DNA of 64,000 bases from Deinandra increscens subsp. villosa (GCA_039602395.1 JBCNJP010000023.1:89676177-89740176); one strand, 5' to 3'; positions 48,791 through 60,330 are shown, counted from the first letter of the stretch. Notes: generated from the letters alone by a model not told the origin. A program made the numbers and translations.

Positions 48791-51011
48791 TATATGTTAT
48801 ATGAATGATTAGTCACCATGCTAGGTGTCAATTCTCATGATTAGTCACCATGCTAGGTGTCAATTCTCATGCTTAGTCACTAGGACACTTGTAAGAAGCA
48901 TGTGAGACACTCTTGGCTATAAATAGACCATGGATCCATCCATTTTTCTTGCTAATTCACCTAAAATCAACCTAAAACCTCTAAGAAACCTCAAGAACAC
49001 CAAGAACACTCTAGCTTGCATTTTTGAAGATTCAAAGGGAGTTAGGAGCCCATCTTCTGGAATAGATCAAATTAAGGTATGTTTAACATAATCCTTCAAT
49101 TAGTTGCATGATTCATAACACTTAGATATGCCTTTTAAGAATAATGCAATATTAAGGTTCTTGAACATGTTTTGTTGAGATTGGGAGTTCTAGTGGGAAT
49201 CATGGGTTGAAATTTGGTATGAAGCCTTAGAATAACATGTTTTAAGAAATCCTTAAGTTAATTTCATGTTTAAAGAAGGGTTGGTATGGTTTCACCATGT
49301 TGGTTTATCAAGAACAAGTAAACCAAAAACAAGAACATAAACATTGGTGTTTTGATCATAGTAATTCCGCCTCCTGGTCGTGATAACGCCTATACGGTCG
49401 GTCATGATCATCACCAAACTAAAACACAAATATGGGTGATATCTCATAGTAATCCCGCCTCCTGGTCGTGATAACGCCTATACGGTCGGTCATGAGAATC
49501 ACTCATCAAGGACATAAAGGCTTGGGCAAGGGTAATAATATTCAACAAAAGAACATGATTATATATATGTACCAAGTATATATAAGTTAAAACATGGGTT
49601 TTGATAAAGTATTGAATGTACCGAGTTACTCGGATATCTAGAAGTTGGTGCGGACTGGAAGGGTGGCGCCTGTACACTGGGGTTTCTGGCATAGTGGTGT
49701 TGTCGCATAAATTCCAACTGGGACATGGCATACGCTTCACTGGGCGATCCCGGAGTGAGCGTTTACTTATAGGAATGCACCTCTTCATAAGTATCACTAA
49801 AAGAATACTTTTCCCATAAGGGGAAAAACGGTTATTTAGACAAATGGATGTTAAACCAACAAGGGATTGGGTTTAGGATAAGGGGTTAGCCTTAATGACC
49901 GCTTGTAACCTCTAGGATGTCTTTCTAGGGACATCACGTTAAAGCAAGTTAGATTCACGAAGGAATAAGCCAAGTAACTACTTCGCAACCTAAGGTGAGT
50001 TCTATGAGCCCTGTTTTATATTGCTTAAATGCTTTAAACTGTTTTGGGCTGATATACATAACGTCTTGTGTAAATACTTTCTACTGTTTATAAAGTATTG
50101 ATATATGTGAAATGTTTACGATGTTACTTGCCTTTAGTGATTAAGTAATGAAAGGATTAGTGGAAAGTAGGATTACTAGGAAGATGTTTTAAATCAGATG
50201 ATTAGACGTCTTTAAGAGTAGTAATCCACCAGGGAAAGTAAGATGTCCATTAACAGGGTTCTATTTAGCTAAGTAGAACATGTTAAGGATGGTAATCAGT
50301 AAGGTCACAAGGGTTGTCAAGTATTAAGTGGGGGCTTCTGAAATAGGGAGTTTTATAGTGTTTTTCCTGAAGTGTCGGCAAAGCAGGAATGAAAGACCAC
50401 TGTCATGTGAGGATCAAACAACACTATTCCCCGAGATGGTACTTGAGACGAGAAGTGACAAAAAGATACATTAGGACAGGTTCTTAATGTGAGGCGAAGA
50501 TGATAAGGTTATAGAAGGTTATTCTATTCACGAGGTTTATAGAATGATAGGGTAGATGTAATCTACTAAGTATATGGATGATTATGTGTAAACCTATGAT
50601 ACTTTATGCTTAATTGTCTGTTTGCAGAAATGGTTTGATTGACCCAAATAGTATGTGTTCGAAAGGTAAAGTTTTCCAAAAACTTAGAACTCACCAGCGT
50701 AAGCTGACTTGTTAAGTTATGTATGTCAGATGAGGCTGGACCATCGGATCGAAAAGGGAAAGCTGAGATGTGAGTAGGAACTAGGGGGCGTACACTATCA
50801 AGACAATGTCAAGCTATCAAGAGAAGACATTTTCAAAGACTGGCATGGAGATATTTTTCTCTTTTTTATTTGTCTCTCTTACTATGTAATGCTTGGCATA
50901 TGAATAAAAGTTTTTATTTCCGCTGCTTTAGTTATCTTTGTTGTACCTTGTGTTCATGAGTAAATCTGATGCGTGACCGCTCCTAGGGCCAAGTCTAGGA
51001 GTGGCGTCACA
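48582..51011 (+). repeat. Tekay 3' LTR (2430 bp)
   Basis: Lacks the MITE found in the 5' LTR and has a shorter (TA)n. Apart from these, about nine single-base changes were seen. Followed by CTAAC, the target duplication. Confidence 0.93.
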
Positions 51012-51016
51012 CTAAC

Positions 51017-51513
51017 TTAGTGCAAGAAATAAAATTACGGGAACGCAAAAATTCCATGACAGGCTTGCCCGGGTGTCCAAGCCTATTATGCCAAAACGAA
51101 GAGCGAGCATTAGTAGAAACAAAAGCAGATGATAAAGCGTTCTTGGTGACCGGGTAGAGGTGGTTGAGCTATTGTGGCGGCTCAGGACAGTACCATCCTT
51201 GAAATCCTTCACAGAGAAACCAAAAGGATCAAATTCTATGGAAGTATAATTATCAATATTAAACTGACGCACAGAAACAAGGTTTTTAATAACCGAAGGA
51301 TTAAACAAGACGGTGCGAAGATGAAGTGGTTTAGCGGGTGTGTGAATGGTAGAGGAGCCGGATCCAAGAATTGGAAGTTGGTTGCCATTACCTACAAATA
51401 TTGACGCTATAGGAGAATACGTGGAAAACTTAGCAAGTTTACCTGAATCGTTTGTGATATGAGATGACGCTCCTGTATCCATAAACCACTGCTCCCCACC
51501 TTCATCCTGATCG
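51017..51513 (-). pseudogene. Copia protease and pre-integrase segment
   Basis: Continues the Copia polyprotein between the two younger insertions. It reads WFMDTGASSHIT, the Copia aspartic-protease active site, then VLFNPSVIKNLVSVRQF, typical of the region before integrase. A frameshift near 51130 puts the GAG-pre-integrase motif (WHNRLGHPG) in another frame. The right end joins the integrase fragment at 37683 once the Tekay element and one CTAAC are removed. The left end joins gag at 58846. Confidence 0.88.
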
Positions 51514-51518
51514 AGAGA

Positions 51519-52618
51519 TGATAACGGTTTGTCAGGCCGTTTCAAATCCCCAACTTAGATTGATTATGTAGTAGTGAAGCAAGGGTTATCGAACCTAGGG
51601 AATATGTGGATCTTAACTAGTTGACTACGTACTTAACTAAATTGATTAATTAACCTAAAATTACCTAGGGTTGCCACTTAGCTGTTTTGATTTGATTGAG
51701 GTGAATTAACTACCAAATAACTAACTTTAACCTAAAAATTGATTGAACTATCAAATGAGACAAATCTAACCACTTCTGGATCCTGGTTGGCTACCGATCT
51801 AAACAAACCTAATTACTTCCTAGCGACACATAGACATGCCCCCCAATTGCCTCCCTGACCTAATAACCTAAATTCCTAATGGGCTGATTAGTCCTGCCGC
51901 AAGAAAGTGCTGGATCGATAAACAGGGGACCACTAAAACCCTAGATTACTAGTTAGGTTAAACAGTTTAGCATGCGGGTAACTAGTTTAATAATAGGTTA
52001 GTCATAGAACGAATCCACCAACCAATCACCAAAAGCGGTTAGTGGTGGATTAGCCGGACATGGCTAATGAAACAAACATGATTAAAGTAAAGGATTGCAT
52101 TAAAATAATGTACCGAATGATTAATTGCTCACAAAAACTCCCAAGAACAAGTGAAATTCGCAAAATCCTAGCCTCTGGTCGTCTGGAACAATAGATGATT
52201 CACAAAAACTTAAAGAACAAGTTTAAATAACTAAACCCTAATTTTTCTTCTGTCGGCCAATTTGGGGCGTACCGCCCCAGGTTATGCAATCCTGGGCGTA
52301 CCGCCCGGATTAACTCTTCCGGCTGCATCTCTAAACTTTAGGGCGTACCGCCCTAATCTCTGCTTCTCTGGGCGTACCGCCCAGGTCTTCATTTCAGGAA
52401 CTTTTCTTAATTTTCTTCTACCTCTTCACTCGTTCCCGCTCAATTCTCGATCCTTGTACCAGCAGCTTCCAGTTCTTCATAAAACTCCACTTTTAGCTCA
52501 TTTAGCTTACGGTACCTCACAACACAAAAACCCGTGAAAATGCGACATAATCCAATCATTATTATAATTAAATATAACAAATTAAACACAATAATAACGA
52601 CAAATTGGACTAACATCA
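51519..52618 (-). repeat. Athila-like 3' LTR
   Basis: Four copies of GGGCGTACCGCCC at 52265, 52294, 52341 and 52370, in two pairs each 29 bp apart. Read on the minus strand the LTR begins TGATGTTAGTCC and ends CCGTTATCA. Confidence 0.95.
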
Positions 52619-54166
52619 CATCCCCACACTTGACTTTTTCCGTCTCGGAAAAACTGCCATGGAATCATAATCGGGAAATCAATCTCAAAATCTTTTAACA
52701 TTTAACATTTAGCAACCAATTCAATTCCACATTCCCAGATGTATTTATATATACTAATTGCAATCGCCGATATTTCTGTCCGACTAAACCCAACCACAGA
52801 TCTTTGAGCCCCCAAGGTGTTCATATAATTTACCAATCATTTGTATCAACCTGCCTATGTGTCCCACATTCAGAAAGTCCTAGCTTAGTCTAATCCCAAC
52901 TCAAATTCGGTCAAAGCAAAGGGTAATATAGATAGAATATTTATATTTTCCCCACCCTAGTTAAATCAGATACTCATATATCCCAAGAATGATGGATTTG
53001 AATGGATGAATGAAGTTGTTGAGCATTTATTTGACTATTGTTGATTTATCTCTTTTTTTTTCTTTTTCTGCTTTTTTTTTTTTTTTTTTTTTATAATTGG
53101 TTAATTTTAACTATACTTACCAACGGACATCATCAGAGGCATTCTTTCACAAGGTCTTACCTCCGAAATCATACGTGAGTGTTTTGCCCGCGAGATCCAG
53201 AACATCATCAGAGGTACTCTTTCACAAGGTCTTACCCCCGAAATCATACATGAGTATTTTGCCCCTTCACTCTAATTCATTAACCGCTTATTACCTACTA
53301 TGCTCAAAAGATGGAAAATGGGGCGCCGTTATTTCTCGGATTTGCTTTCGCAAAAAGATCATAACGTGCCAGGTATTCTGAGGATATATAAGTTTCTAAT
53401 TTAAAAAGGTCTTTTTCCTCCTAATCATCAGTTTCAACCTCACTACTAACTCCTAAAATGGGAACCCACTAGCAAGCTAAATTATTTACATAATTATACA
53501 CAAATAAACACCAAGGGATAATTAAGCTTTACTAAATCAGTTGGGCCTACCGACACATCACAAATTAGCTATATTTTTCATTCTCTCCTTTTCTTACCAC
53601 TTTTCCCTTTCTTTCTTTACAATTTATTTTATTCTGAAAATCGACTCCCAATTGTACTATCATTTTCCATGTACCGGCAATTTTCCCAAAACAGATTTGA
53701 CTCAAATACTTAAACTACAAATGACTCAAAAATTGCAAAATCTTTTTGGATTTTTGATGTTTTGTACTTTTTTTTTTTATTTTAAACACACACACAATAA
53801 ATAAATAAATAAACACAAACAGTCACACAATAAATAAATAAATAAACACAAACAGAACGCGTTATTCCCCTCCCCACACTTGAGTTTAACATTGCCCTCA
53901 ATGTGAACAAAGAAACAACAAAAATAAAGAAGACTAAAAACAAAGAAATAAAAATAAATAGAAATAGGAAACGTACCGGTAATCGGAGATAAGAAAAAAA
54001 ACAAAAATTCCTCACAGCCATTCCGGGGCGTACCGCCCAGAACGTGAAGAACTGGGGCGTACCGCCCATCCCCGTTTTCGACAGAAAGTTTGTGAAAATT
54101 TTTTAGACTTAGAATTTTTCTCTTCTCTGTCAAAACCTCCACATTTCTTACCATAACCTGTTCCAA
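52619..54166 (-). other. Athila-like non-coding 3' region
   Basis: No protein domain found. On the minus strand it lies between gag/protease and the polypurine tract. It includes a 75-bp tandem duplication (53127-53276, ACATCATCAGAGG-led units), a poly-T run near 53070 and an (AAAT)n tract near 53800-53850. One motif pair (GGGCGTACCGCCC at 54026 and 54055) lies at its upstream end. The place of a deleted env-like ORF is possible but nothing shows it. Confidence 0.7.
53127..53276. repeat. 75-bp tandem duplication
   Basis: Units at 53127 and 53202 both read ACATCATCAGAGG and then TCTTTCACAAGGTCTTACC; they differ by a few bases. Confidence 0.8.
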
Positions 54167-54363
54167 TTAATATTTTAACCCTAAACATACCTGGAACACT
54201 TCAGTTTGCTCAATTCGTATCTCCAAAAACTGATCCGACTCCTGAAAAACACAAAACACACACAAAACAAAAATAAAACAAATAAAATAAAAAATCCTAC
54301 CGCTGGGTTGCCTCCCAGTTAGCGCTAAATTTTTAAGGTCTTCAGCCAGACCGTTCTTCCCTT
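54167..54363 (-). other. Athila-type post-gag motif region
   Basis: Contains GCGCTAACTGGGAGGCAACC on the minus strand (about 54308-54328), a conserved motif seen downstream of the coding region in Athila-related elements. Further open frames here have no domain. Confidence 0.7.
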
Positions 54364-57257
54364 TCACGGAGGCTCAAATATGTACTTGTCACCCAACTTT
54401 GACTTAGTAGGGGAACGATGAGTGCATTCCCCGTTATCATCATTGCTCCATCCCCATTCCTCAAAGTGACCTTCCTCCTTCATTTTCCCAGCTCCTCGAC
54501 CATCATCATCGCCTCGATCATGCTTGGAATTACCCTTGAATCTCTTCGTAGCCTTCGGACTCTTCTTATTCTTCTTACAACTACTGTCGACCTCCTCATG
54601 ACCGAGAGATGCCACCATACCAACCGGGTCTCCCGTATCCCCACACTTGGGATCATCTATCTCTAATCCTGCAAACCTGTCAACCACAACATCACCTTCC
54701 ATTGTATCCTCCTCTACTTTACTAGGAGGACACTTATCAGTAGCAAACAATTTCGGAATAGTATTAATAACCGAATATTTAAAAACATGATTAAATAAGT
54801 TTAAAGATAATACCCGGCTACCAAACTGCATTGTACATGTGTTTGCTCTGCAATCAATTTGTGTGTTTGCGGTGGACAAAAATGGTCTTCCAAGTATGAT
54901 CCTTGGTGGGTGCCCCGTATCCTCATAATCCACTACCAAGAAGTCTTCGGGATAGTAAAATTCACCAACTTGAACAACCACACCCCTCAGCATACCTCGT
55001 GGTTTCTTTGATGACCCATCCGCAAATACCACCTTTGTTTTAACCTCTTGCACGTCGCCCAAACGAAATTGCTCACAGATACTACTTGGAAGAACACTCA
55101 CCGATGCTCCAAAGTCCAACAAAGCCTTGTTGGTTGAGAATTCTCCAATCTTAACCGGGATCAATGGTGTCTTCAACTCTTCGAATTCTTCCTCCTCCTC
55201 ACTTTCGTCACTGTCTACCAATATGTTGATTGCGCCAATAGGAACTCCTCGGACATTCTTGACACCTGAAGTAGAAGCTTGGTGAGCTGGATTAACGTTA
55301 GTATCACTAGGCAACTTACCTGGCTCTCGTCTTGAATTCTCAGCAGCCAACTGCCCCAACTGTTTCTGAACAGCTGCCATGGTTTTCTCATTGACCTCGA
55401 ACCTCCGTTCAAACCCATTAACTTTATCCGCAATTGAATCCATTTTCGCCATCATGGCGGCAAACTGAGCGTGCATCCCATCATCTGATGCCGGTTGAGC
55501 TTGTTGGTAGCTCCTTTGGGGCGGATTTCCACCTTGAGTGTAGGTGTTCCGTTGGTAGCCCCCTTGGTTGTACCCTGATGGCCGGCTTTGATACTGCGTC
55601 TGAGCTCCACCCTGCACATTAGAACTTTGAAAGTTAGGATTTAACTGGTTGTTAGCATTACCATAACTGAAATTTGGATGATTGCGAAGGTTAGGATGGT
55701 AGGTGTTAGAGTTCATGGCCCCTTGCACATAGTTGACATCCTCACTCTGCTGCATCCCACTCGAACAAGAACCAGCTGCATGTCCCAACTCGCCACAAAT
55801 AGTGCACACCGGAATTTGTGCACTTACCTTCGCCTCGTCGGGTACTCCCCCCAATTTCATGCTCGCTACCTGCTTCTCCAAAAGGAGGTTCTGTTGACGT
55901 AGCTTCTCTATCCTTTCCTCCGCCTCATAGTCGACCGATTTGACCGAGGTGGATCTCGATCGTCTTCCATTTTGAGCTAGTCGCTTGGAGGTGGCACTAA
56001 GTCTTTCCATGTGCCCCCAATCTACCTCTTCCGTGTTGGTCAAAAAGGTGCCATTGCTGATGGAGTTCAAATCTCGAATATCCTCAGGTAGGAGGCCATC
56101 ATAGAATGCTTTGATGAGATCCCAAGTGTCAATTCGATGATGTGGGCACTTACGCAACATTTCCTTGAACCGAGTGAAGGCCTCGTGAAATGGTTCTCCG
56201 CTATGTTGTTGGAAGGATCGGATCTCTTCCTTGACCTCACTGGTTTTGCTCATCGGATAGTATTCTTCAAGGAAAGCTTCTTGCAATTGCACCCAAGTAT
56301 AGATGCTATTGGGTGTGAGACTCTCGAACCATCTTCGTGCTCGGTCTTTGAGGGTGTATGAGAAAAGCATGAGCTTGACATCGTTCTATGTGAACCCCGT
56401 GGCTCCAATCGGTATGCAAGCGGACTCAAAGCTATGAATATGATGATATGGCTCTTCGGATCTTTTCCCATAAAACTCCGGCAAATGGCTCAAATATTGC
56501 GGACGGACTTCAAATGCTCTTCTATTGTCCCCGATTGGTGTGACGACTGGTGATGCACTTGGGACAACTATTGGCTTGAAATGGCTAGCCACTCCCTGAA
56601 CCGGTGGGTTTTCTACCAATCGTGGGACTCCTCCTTCCATTTGAAGACGAGCTCCCCCATGGTTGAATTGTGGAACTCCTCTTGGGGGGAAGCTCTTCTT
56701 CCTTGTGGGGCAACATTTGCCTGTGGAGCTCGTGCTCTGTTCCTTGGAATATCAACCGGTGGTTCCTCTCTATACCCATATCCGTCGTCATCTTCATTTG
56801 GGTCATACCAGTCTTGCCCCCACGGACCCTCTTGTCTTTGCCAATCTTGGCCTTCGTACACGGGATTTTGTCGGAAGCGGGGTGGGTTTTGTGGTGGTGG
56901 AGGTTGTTGTGGTGGGGCTCGGCGGAATAAAGGTGGTTGTTGTTGGCGAGGTGGACTTGGCTGTCTGGCATGGTAGTGGTAATCTTCCTCTTCATGGAAT
57001 GAAGATTTAGGGGAAAGGGATGGTAAAGAATTGTGCCCGTGCACCCGAAATGGTGGGATTTGTTCTGGATGGATGTTTGGGTCTTGAGCTTGTGGCATGG
57101 CGGGGTTTACTGGCTCATTCTGGCCTTGGTTCTGTGGTTGGTTGAGATTTTGATTGAGGTTCTCATTTGGGTTCGGGTTTTGGTTGTGATTTGGGTTTTG
57201 GTCTTAGTATTGGTTTTGGTTTAGTGGTGGGTTGGGATTGGGATTCTGGCCCTCCAT
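54364..57257 (-). pseudogene. Athila-like gag plus aspartic protease, broken at N-terminus
   Basis: Starts at ATG 57257 with an Asn/Gln/Pro-rich head, which has a stop soon after (near 57206), then a proline-rich stretch. A frameshift at a C6 run (about 56690) and a TAG at 56386 also break it. From 56370 the frame is open for 668 codons. It holds the capsid domain (LFSYTLKDRARRWFESL, near the start) and a coiled coil (RIEKLRQQNLLLEKQVASM). Next come the zinc knuckle CTICGELGHAAGSC (about residue 190) and a Gln/Asn-rich region. The aspartic protease follows, with LDFGASVSVLPSS in place of the usual LDLGAS, and ILGRPFLSTA. The ORF ends KYIFEPP at 54364 with no polymerase. Confidence 0.9.
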
Positions 57258-57740
57258 TCCTCTTCTGTTTCTCTGTTCTGCTCGGTTCTGCCGAGCTGTC
57301 CTCTCAATCTCTGGATTGTATATCAACGGAGAGGTTTTGCGGGAATGTCGCGTATGCATGCACAATCACCTAAAACCTGCAAAAATGGTCACAAACAAGC
57401 AAACCAATTACGCAGCACTGCTCCAGGGGATGTAAGTAATGCAATAGAACAGAAAAAATCGAAACTTGGATGGTCAAAAATTGAAAAACTTTCTGTGAAA
57501 AACAAGCCAAGGCGTACCGCCCCGGATTGTTGTATCCACGGCGTACCGCCCCGATTGGAATTTCGACAAAAATTAATTAATTTTTTTTTTTTTTTTTTTT
57601 AGATGCAGAAAATAATTACTGGAATAAAAACACTATTTTTGGGTTTTTTGAATTTTTTGAAAAAAATTAAATAGAAATGCAAATTAAGCAAAAATCAACT
57701 AATCAAAAAGCGCACTAATTCCCCGACAACGGCGCCAATT
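57258..57740 (-). promoter_or_regulatory. Athila-like 5' leader with primer site and a motif pair
   Basis: Holds the primer-binding site next to the LTR (57721-57738), a poly-T run (57582-57600), and a pair of GGCGTACCGCCC motifs at about 57511 and 57540, again 29 bp apart. Non-coding leader between LTR and gag. Confidence 0.8.
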
Positions 57741-58840
57741 TGATAACGGTTTGTCAGGCCGTTTCAAATCCCCAACTTAGATTGATTATGTAGTAGTGAA
57801 GCAAGGGTTATCGAACCTAGGGAATATGTGGATCTTAACTAGTTGACTACGTACTTAACTAAATTGATTAATTAACCTAAAATTACCTAGGGTTGCCACT
57901 TAGCTGTTTTGATTTGATTGAGGTGAATTAACTACCAAATAACTAACTTTAACCTAAAAATTGATTGAACTATCAAATGAGACAAATCTAACCACTTCTG
58001 GATCCTGGTTGGCTACCGATCTAAACAAACCTAATTACTTCCTAGCGACACATAGACATGCCCCCCAATTGCCTCCCTGACCTAATAACCTAAATTCCTA
58101 ATGGGCTGATTAGTCCTGCCGCAAGAAAGTGCTGGATCGATAAACAGGGGACCACTAAAACCCTAGATTACTAGTTAGGTTAAACAGTTTAGCATGCGGG
58201 TAACTAGTTTAATAATAGGTTAGTCATAGAACGAATCCACCAACCAATCACCAAAAGCGGTTAGTGGTGGATTAGCCGGACATGGCTAATGAAACAAACA
58301 TGATTAAAGTAAAGGATTGCATTAAAATAATGTACCGAATGATTAATTGCTCACAAAAACTCCCAAGAACAAGTGAAATTCGCAAAATCCTAGCCTCTGG
58401 TCGTCTGGAACAATAGATGATTCACAAAAACTTAAAGAACAAGTTTAAATAACTAAACCCTAATTTTTCTTCTGTCGGCCAATTTGGGGCGTACCGCCCC
58501 AGGTTATGCAATCCTGGGCGTACCGCCCGGATTAACTCTTCCGGCTGCATCTCTAAACTTTAGGGCGTACCGCCCTAATCTCTGCTTCTCTGGGCGTACC
58601 GCCCAGGTCTTCATTTCAGGAACTTTTCTTAATTTTCTTCTACCTCTTCACTCGTTCCCGCTCAATTCTCGATCCTTGTACCAGCAGCTTCCAGTTCTTC
58701 ATAAAACTCCACTTTTAGCTCATTTAGCTTACGGTACCTCACAACACAAAAACCCGTGAAAATGCGACATAATCCAATCATTATTATAATTAAATATAAC
58801 AAATTAAACACAATAATAACGACAAATTGGACTAACATCA
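57741..58840 (-). repeat. Athila-like 5' LTR
   Basis: Appears identical to the LTR at 51519-52618 at a constant offset of 6222. Motif copies at 58487, 58516, 58563 and 58592. Confidence 0.95.
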
Positions 58841-58845
58841 AGAGA

Positions 58846-59904
58846 TACATTCTGCAACGAGTTAGCCAACTGAGTCGGTTCGAGGGGGTCACATTCCGCT
58901 AAATTGGCTTGGGGTGCAGATGGGCCTGCTTTGTTATTGCTGGTCCGTGACATCTGAATGGGTCCAGGAGGGTACTGCCATGGGTAAGCCCAACCTCCTT
59001 GGGCTGGATATGGACATGGAGGAGGTGTCCAATAGGGACCAGGAGCCCACATCAGCATTGACTAGGCTTGAGGAGGGGGCTGCCAATTGCGCTGCATGGG
59101 CTGGGTATTGGGCCGGCTAGAGTTCCCTGCCCGATAACCTTGGCGCTGTGATGACTCACGCCGGTTACCAGGTCGCGGGTTACGGGGCTGCCACTGATTG
59201 CGTGCACCAGGCCCGGATTGAGGAGGCGGGTCAGAAGTGGCGGCAGCAACCACCGGAGCCGGCGGTTGTTTTTCGCGGGCGTTTTGACGGAGAAGTTCGT
59301 GTTGGAGCATGTTACACGCCGTTTCCCACGAAGGGATTGTTTGATTGATATAGGCCGCCACACTGTCGTAATCGGGAGGAAGGCCACGAACCAGTTGAAG
59401 AACGCGACGTTGATTGGATACCGACGAATCCACATCACTCAACTGATCCGCGATTTCCTTCAATCGCTGGCAATACGCATCGAGGGAGGGCAAGTCCTGA
59501 AGCTTCAAGTTGGAAAACTCCTGTTCGAGGGCGGCGGCACGACCACCCTTGTTGTTCAAGAAGAGATCTTGAACGCGCTTCCAAGCTGCAAGCGCTGTTG
59601 ATTCATCGGTTAGGACACGGACAAGGAGGGCGTCCGATAAAGTCCCGTAAATCCATTGAAGGACTAAAGCGTCCAGTTTCTTCCATTCAGAACCGTCTTC
59701 ACTGGCCTCTGCAGGGGGGTCTGAGCCATCGATGTGCTGAAGAACATCAAGGCTAGCGGCATGAAGTTTGAACAAACGAACCCACGTAGAGTAGGTTACC
59801 TTGACACCATCAAGAACACGCACATGGTTGACGATGTTGGTGACGGTGTAGGCACGGTGAATATTTTTAGCAACGGAGTTGGTGTTGGCGTTTTTGTCAG
59901 CCAT
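58846..59904 (-). pseudogene. Copia gag (UBN2 family), with one in-frame stop
   Basis: Likely start is the ATG at 59904 (MADKNANTN); the frame is open upstream to 60009, but that part lies in the leader. The Copia gag core follows (YTVTNIVNHVRVLDG, LKEIADQLSDVD, RVLQLVRGLPPDYDSV). Then comes an Arg/Gly/Pro/Gln-rich tail of the kind that binds RNA, without a clear CCHC knuckle. An in-frame TAG at 59062-59064 interrupts it; the frame continues (MLMWAPGPYW) to 58846. There the Athila-like element interrupts it, and the polyprotein resumes at 51513. Confidence 0.88.
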
Positions 59905-60034
59905 GAGGAACCAACCGTAGGAGAGTAGCGAGGCAGGAGAAGGTAGTAAGGATCGAAGAAGAGAAAGCCCTGGTCGAAACCAAGGGAGGAGGCATTTGAT
60001 CGAAATCAAGGGCCTAAGGTTGGCAATGATACCA

Positions 60035-60190
60035 TGTAAACAATTGATTGAGTAATCGAATGCCCTTTCATTAGAATATTACAATCTATATATAATACAT
60101 ACAGGGAAAAGGAAACCTAAATCAGGGTAATTACAAAAGATATTTGTACACTAATTACATAATACATTCCAATAATAATATTGGTTAACA
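60035..60190 (-). repeat. 5' LTR of the Ale-like Copia
   Basis: 156 bp, two differences from the LTR at 36012-36167. On the minus strand TGGTATCATTGCC follows directly (60022-60034). Confidence 0.93.
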
Positions 60191-60330
60191 CTACTAACCG
60201 TCGAAACTTGCATGGTAGCTTCAGAATATGTTTTTACCATTAGTGGCAGAGTTGTATCGCTTCTAAAACAAGACTCACTCCTGCAACGTGGAGATGTTAA
60301 TTTGCTTAAAAGATTACTTGGATCCAACGG
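60191..60330 (+). pseudogene. hAT transposase relic, 3' portion (dimerisation domain)
   Basis: Reads CMVASEYVFTISGRVVSL in the frame that continues from 36011, matching the conserved VASE...SGR core of the hAT C-terminal dimerisation domain with substitutions. Ends near RLLGS. It shows that the Copia element landed inside this domain. Confidence 0.7.

Larger units (their letters stand above)
37684..51011 (+). mobile_element. Tekay-like chromovirus (Ty3/Gypsy), nested in the Copia
   Basis: LTRs at 37684-40369 and 48582-51011 start TGTAACACCCC and end GCGTCACA, flanked by the 5-bp duplication CTAAC (37679-37683 and 51012-51016). The primer site TGGTATCAGAGCC and a polypurine tract are present. 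Gag-pol ends in a chromodomain-like segment, and LTR size (about 2.4 kb) and primer type fit the Tekay clade. The LTRs show about nine single-base differences outside the MITE and microsatellite, so it is young. Pol is split by a CACTA element and gag carries a frameshift, so this copy cannot make its polyprotein. Confidence 0.93.
51519..58840 (-). mobile_element. Athila-like gag/protease-only LTR retrotransposon (TR-GAG type)
   Basis: LTRs of 1100 bp (51519-52618 and 57741-58840) appear identical by eye. The 5-bp duplication is AGAGA on the plus strand (51514-51518 and 58841-58845). On the minus strand the 5' LTR is followed by TTGGCGCCGTTGTCGGGG, the Athila-type primer site complementary to Asp-tRNA. 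A GTGTGGGGATG polypurine tract precedes the 3' LTR. Only gag and protease are encoded; RT, RNase H and integrase are absent. Gag is followed by GGGAGGCAACCC (about 54308-54320), a signature of Athila-related elements. It depends on enzymes from an autonomous relative. Confidence 0.93.
36012..60190 (-). mobile_element. Copia LTR retrotransposon (Ale-like), interrupted by two younger elements
   Basis: Two 156-bp LTRs (36012-36167 and 60035-60190) differ at two positions and are flanked by the 5-bp duplication CTACT (36007-36011 and 60191-60195). On the minus strand the 5' LTR is followed by TGGTATCATTGCC, an initiator-Met-type primer site. Gag, protease, integrase and RT/RNase H parts lie in Copia order but are separated by a Tekay element (37684-51011) and an Athila-like element (51519-58840). 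Without these, about 3.5 kb of Copia remains, with the end of integrase and start of RT deleted. The short LTRs suggest the Ale lineage; not proven. Confidence 0.92.

Noticed and set aside
52265..52382. Repeated GGGCGTACCGCCC considered as a CRISPR-like array
   Set aside because: Plant nuclear retrotransposon, 13-bp repeats, no cas genes; pairs rather than a regular array.
52262..52537. Small open frame in the Athila-like LTRs (also 58484-58759)
   Set aside because: It runs against the element's sense and exists only because the motif repeats are stop-free.
56581..57224. Several Val/Gly/Leu/Trp-rich plus-strand frames
   Set aside because: They are antisense shadows of the Pro/Gln/Asn-rich start of the Athila-like gag.
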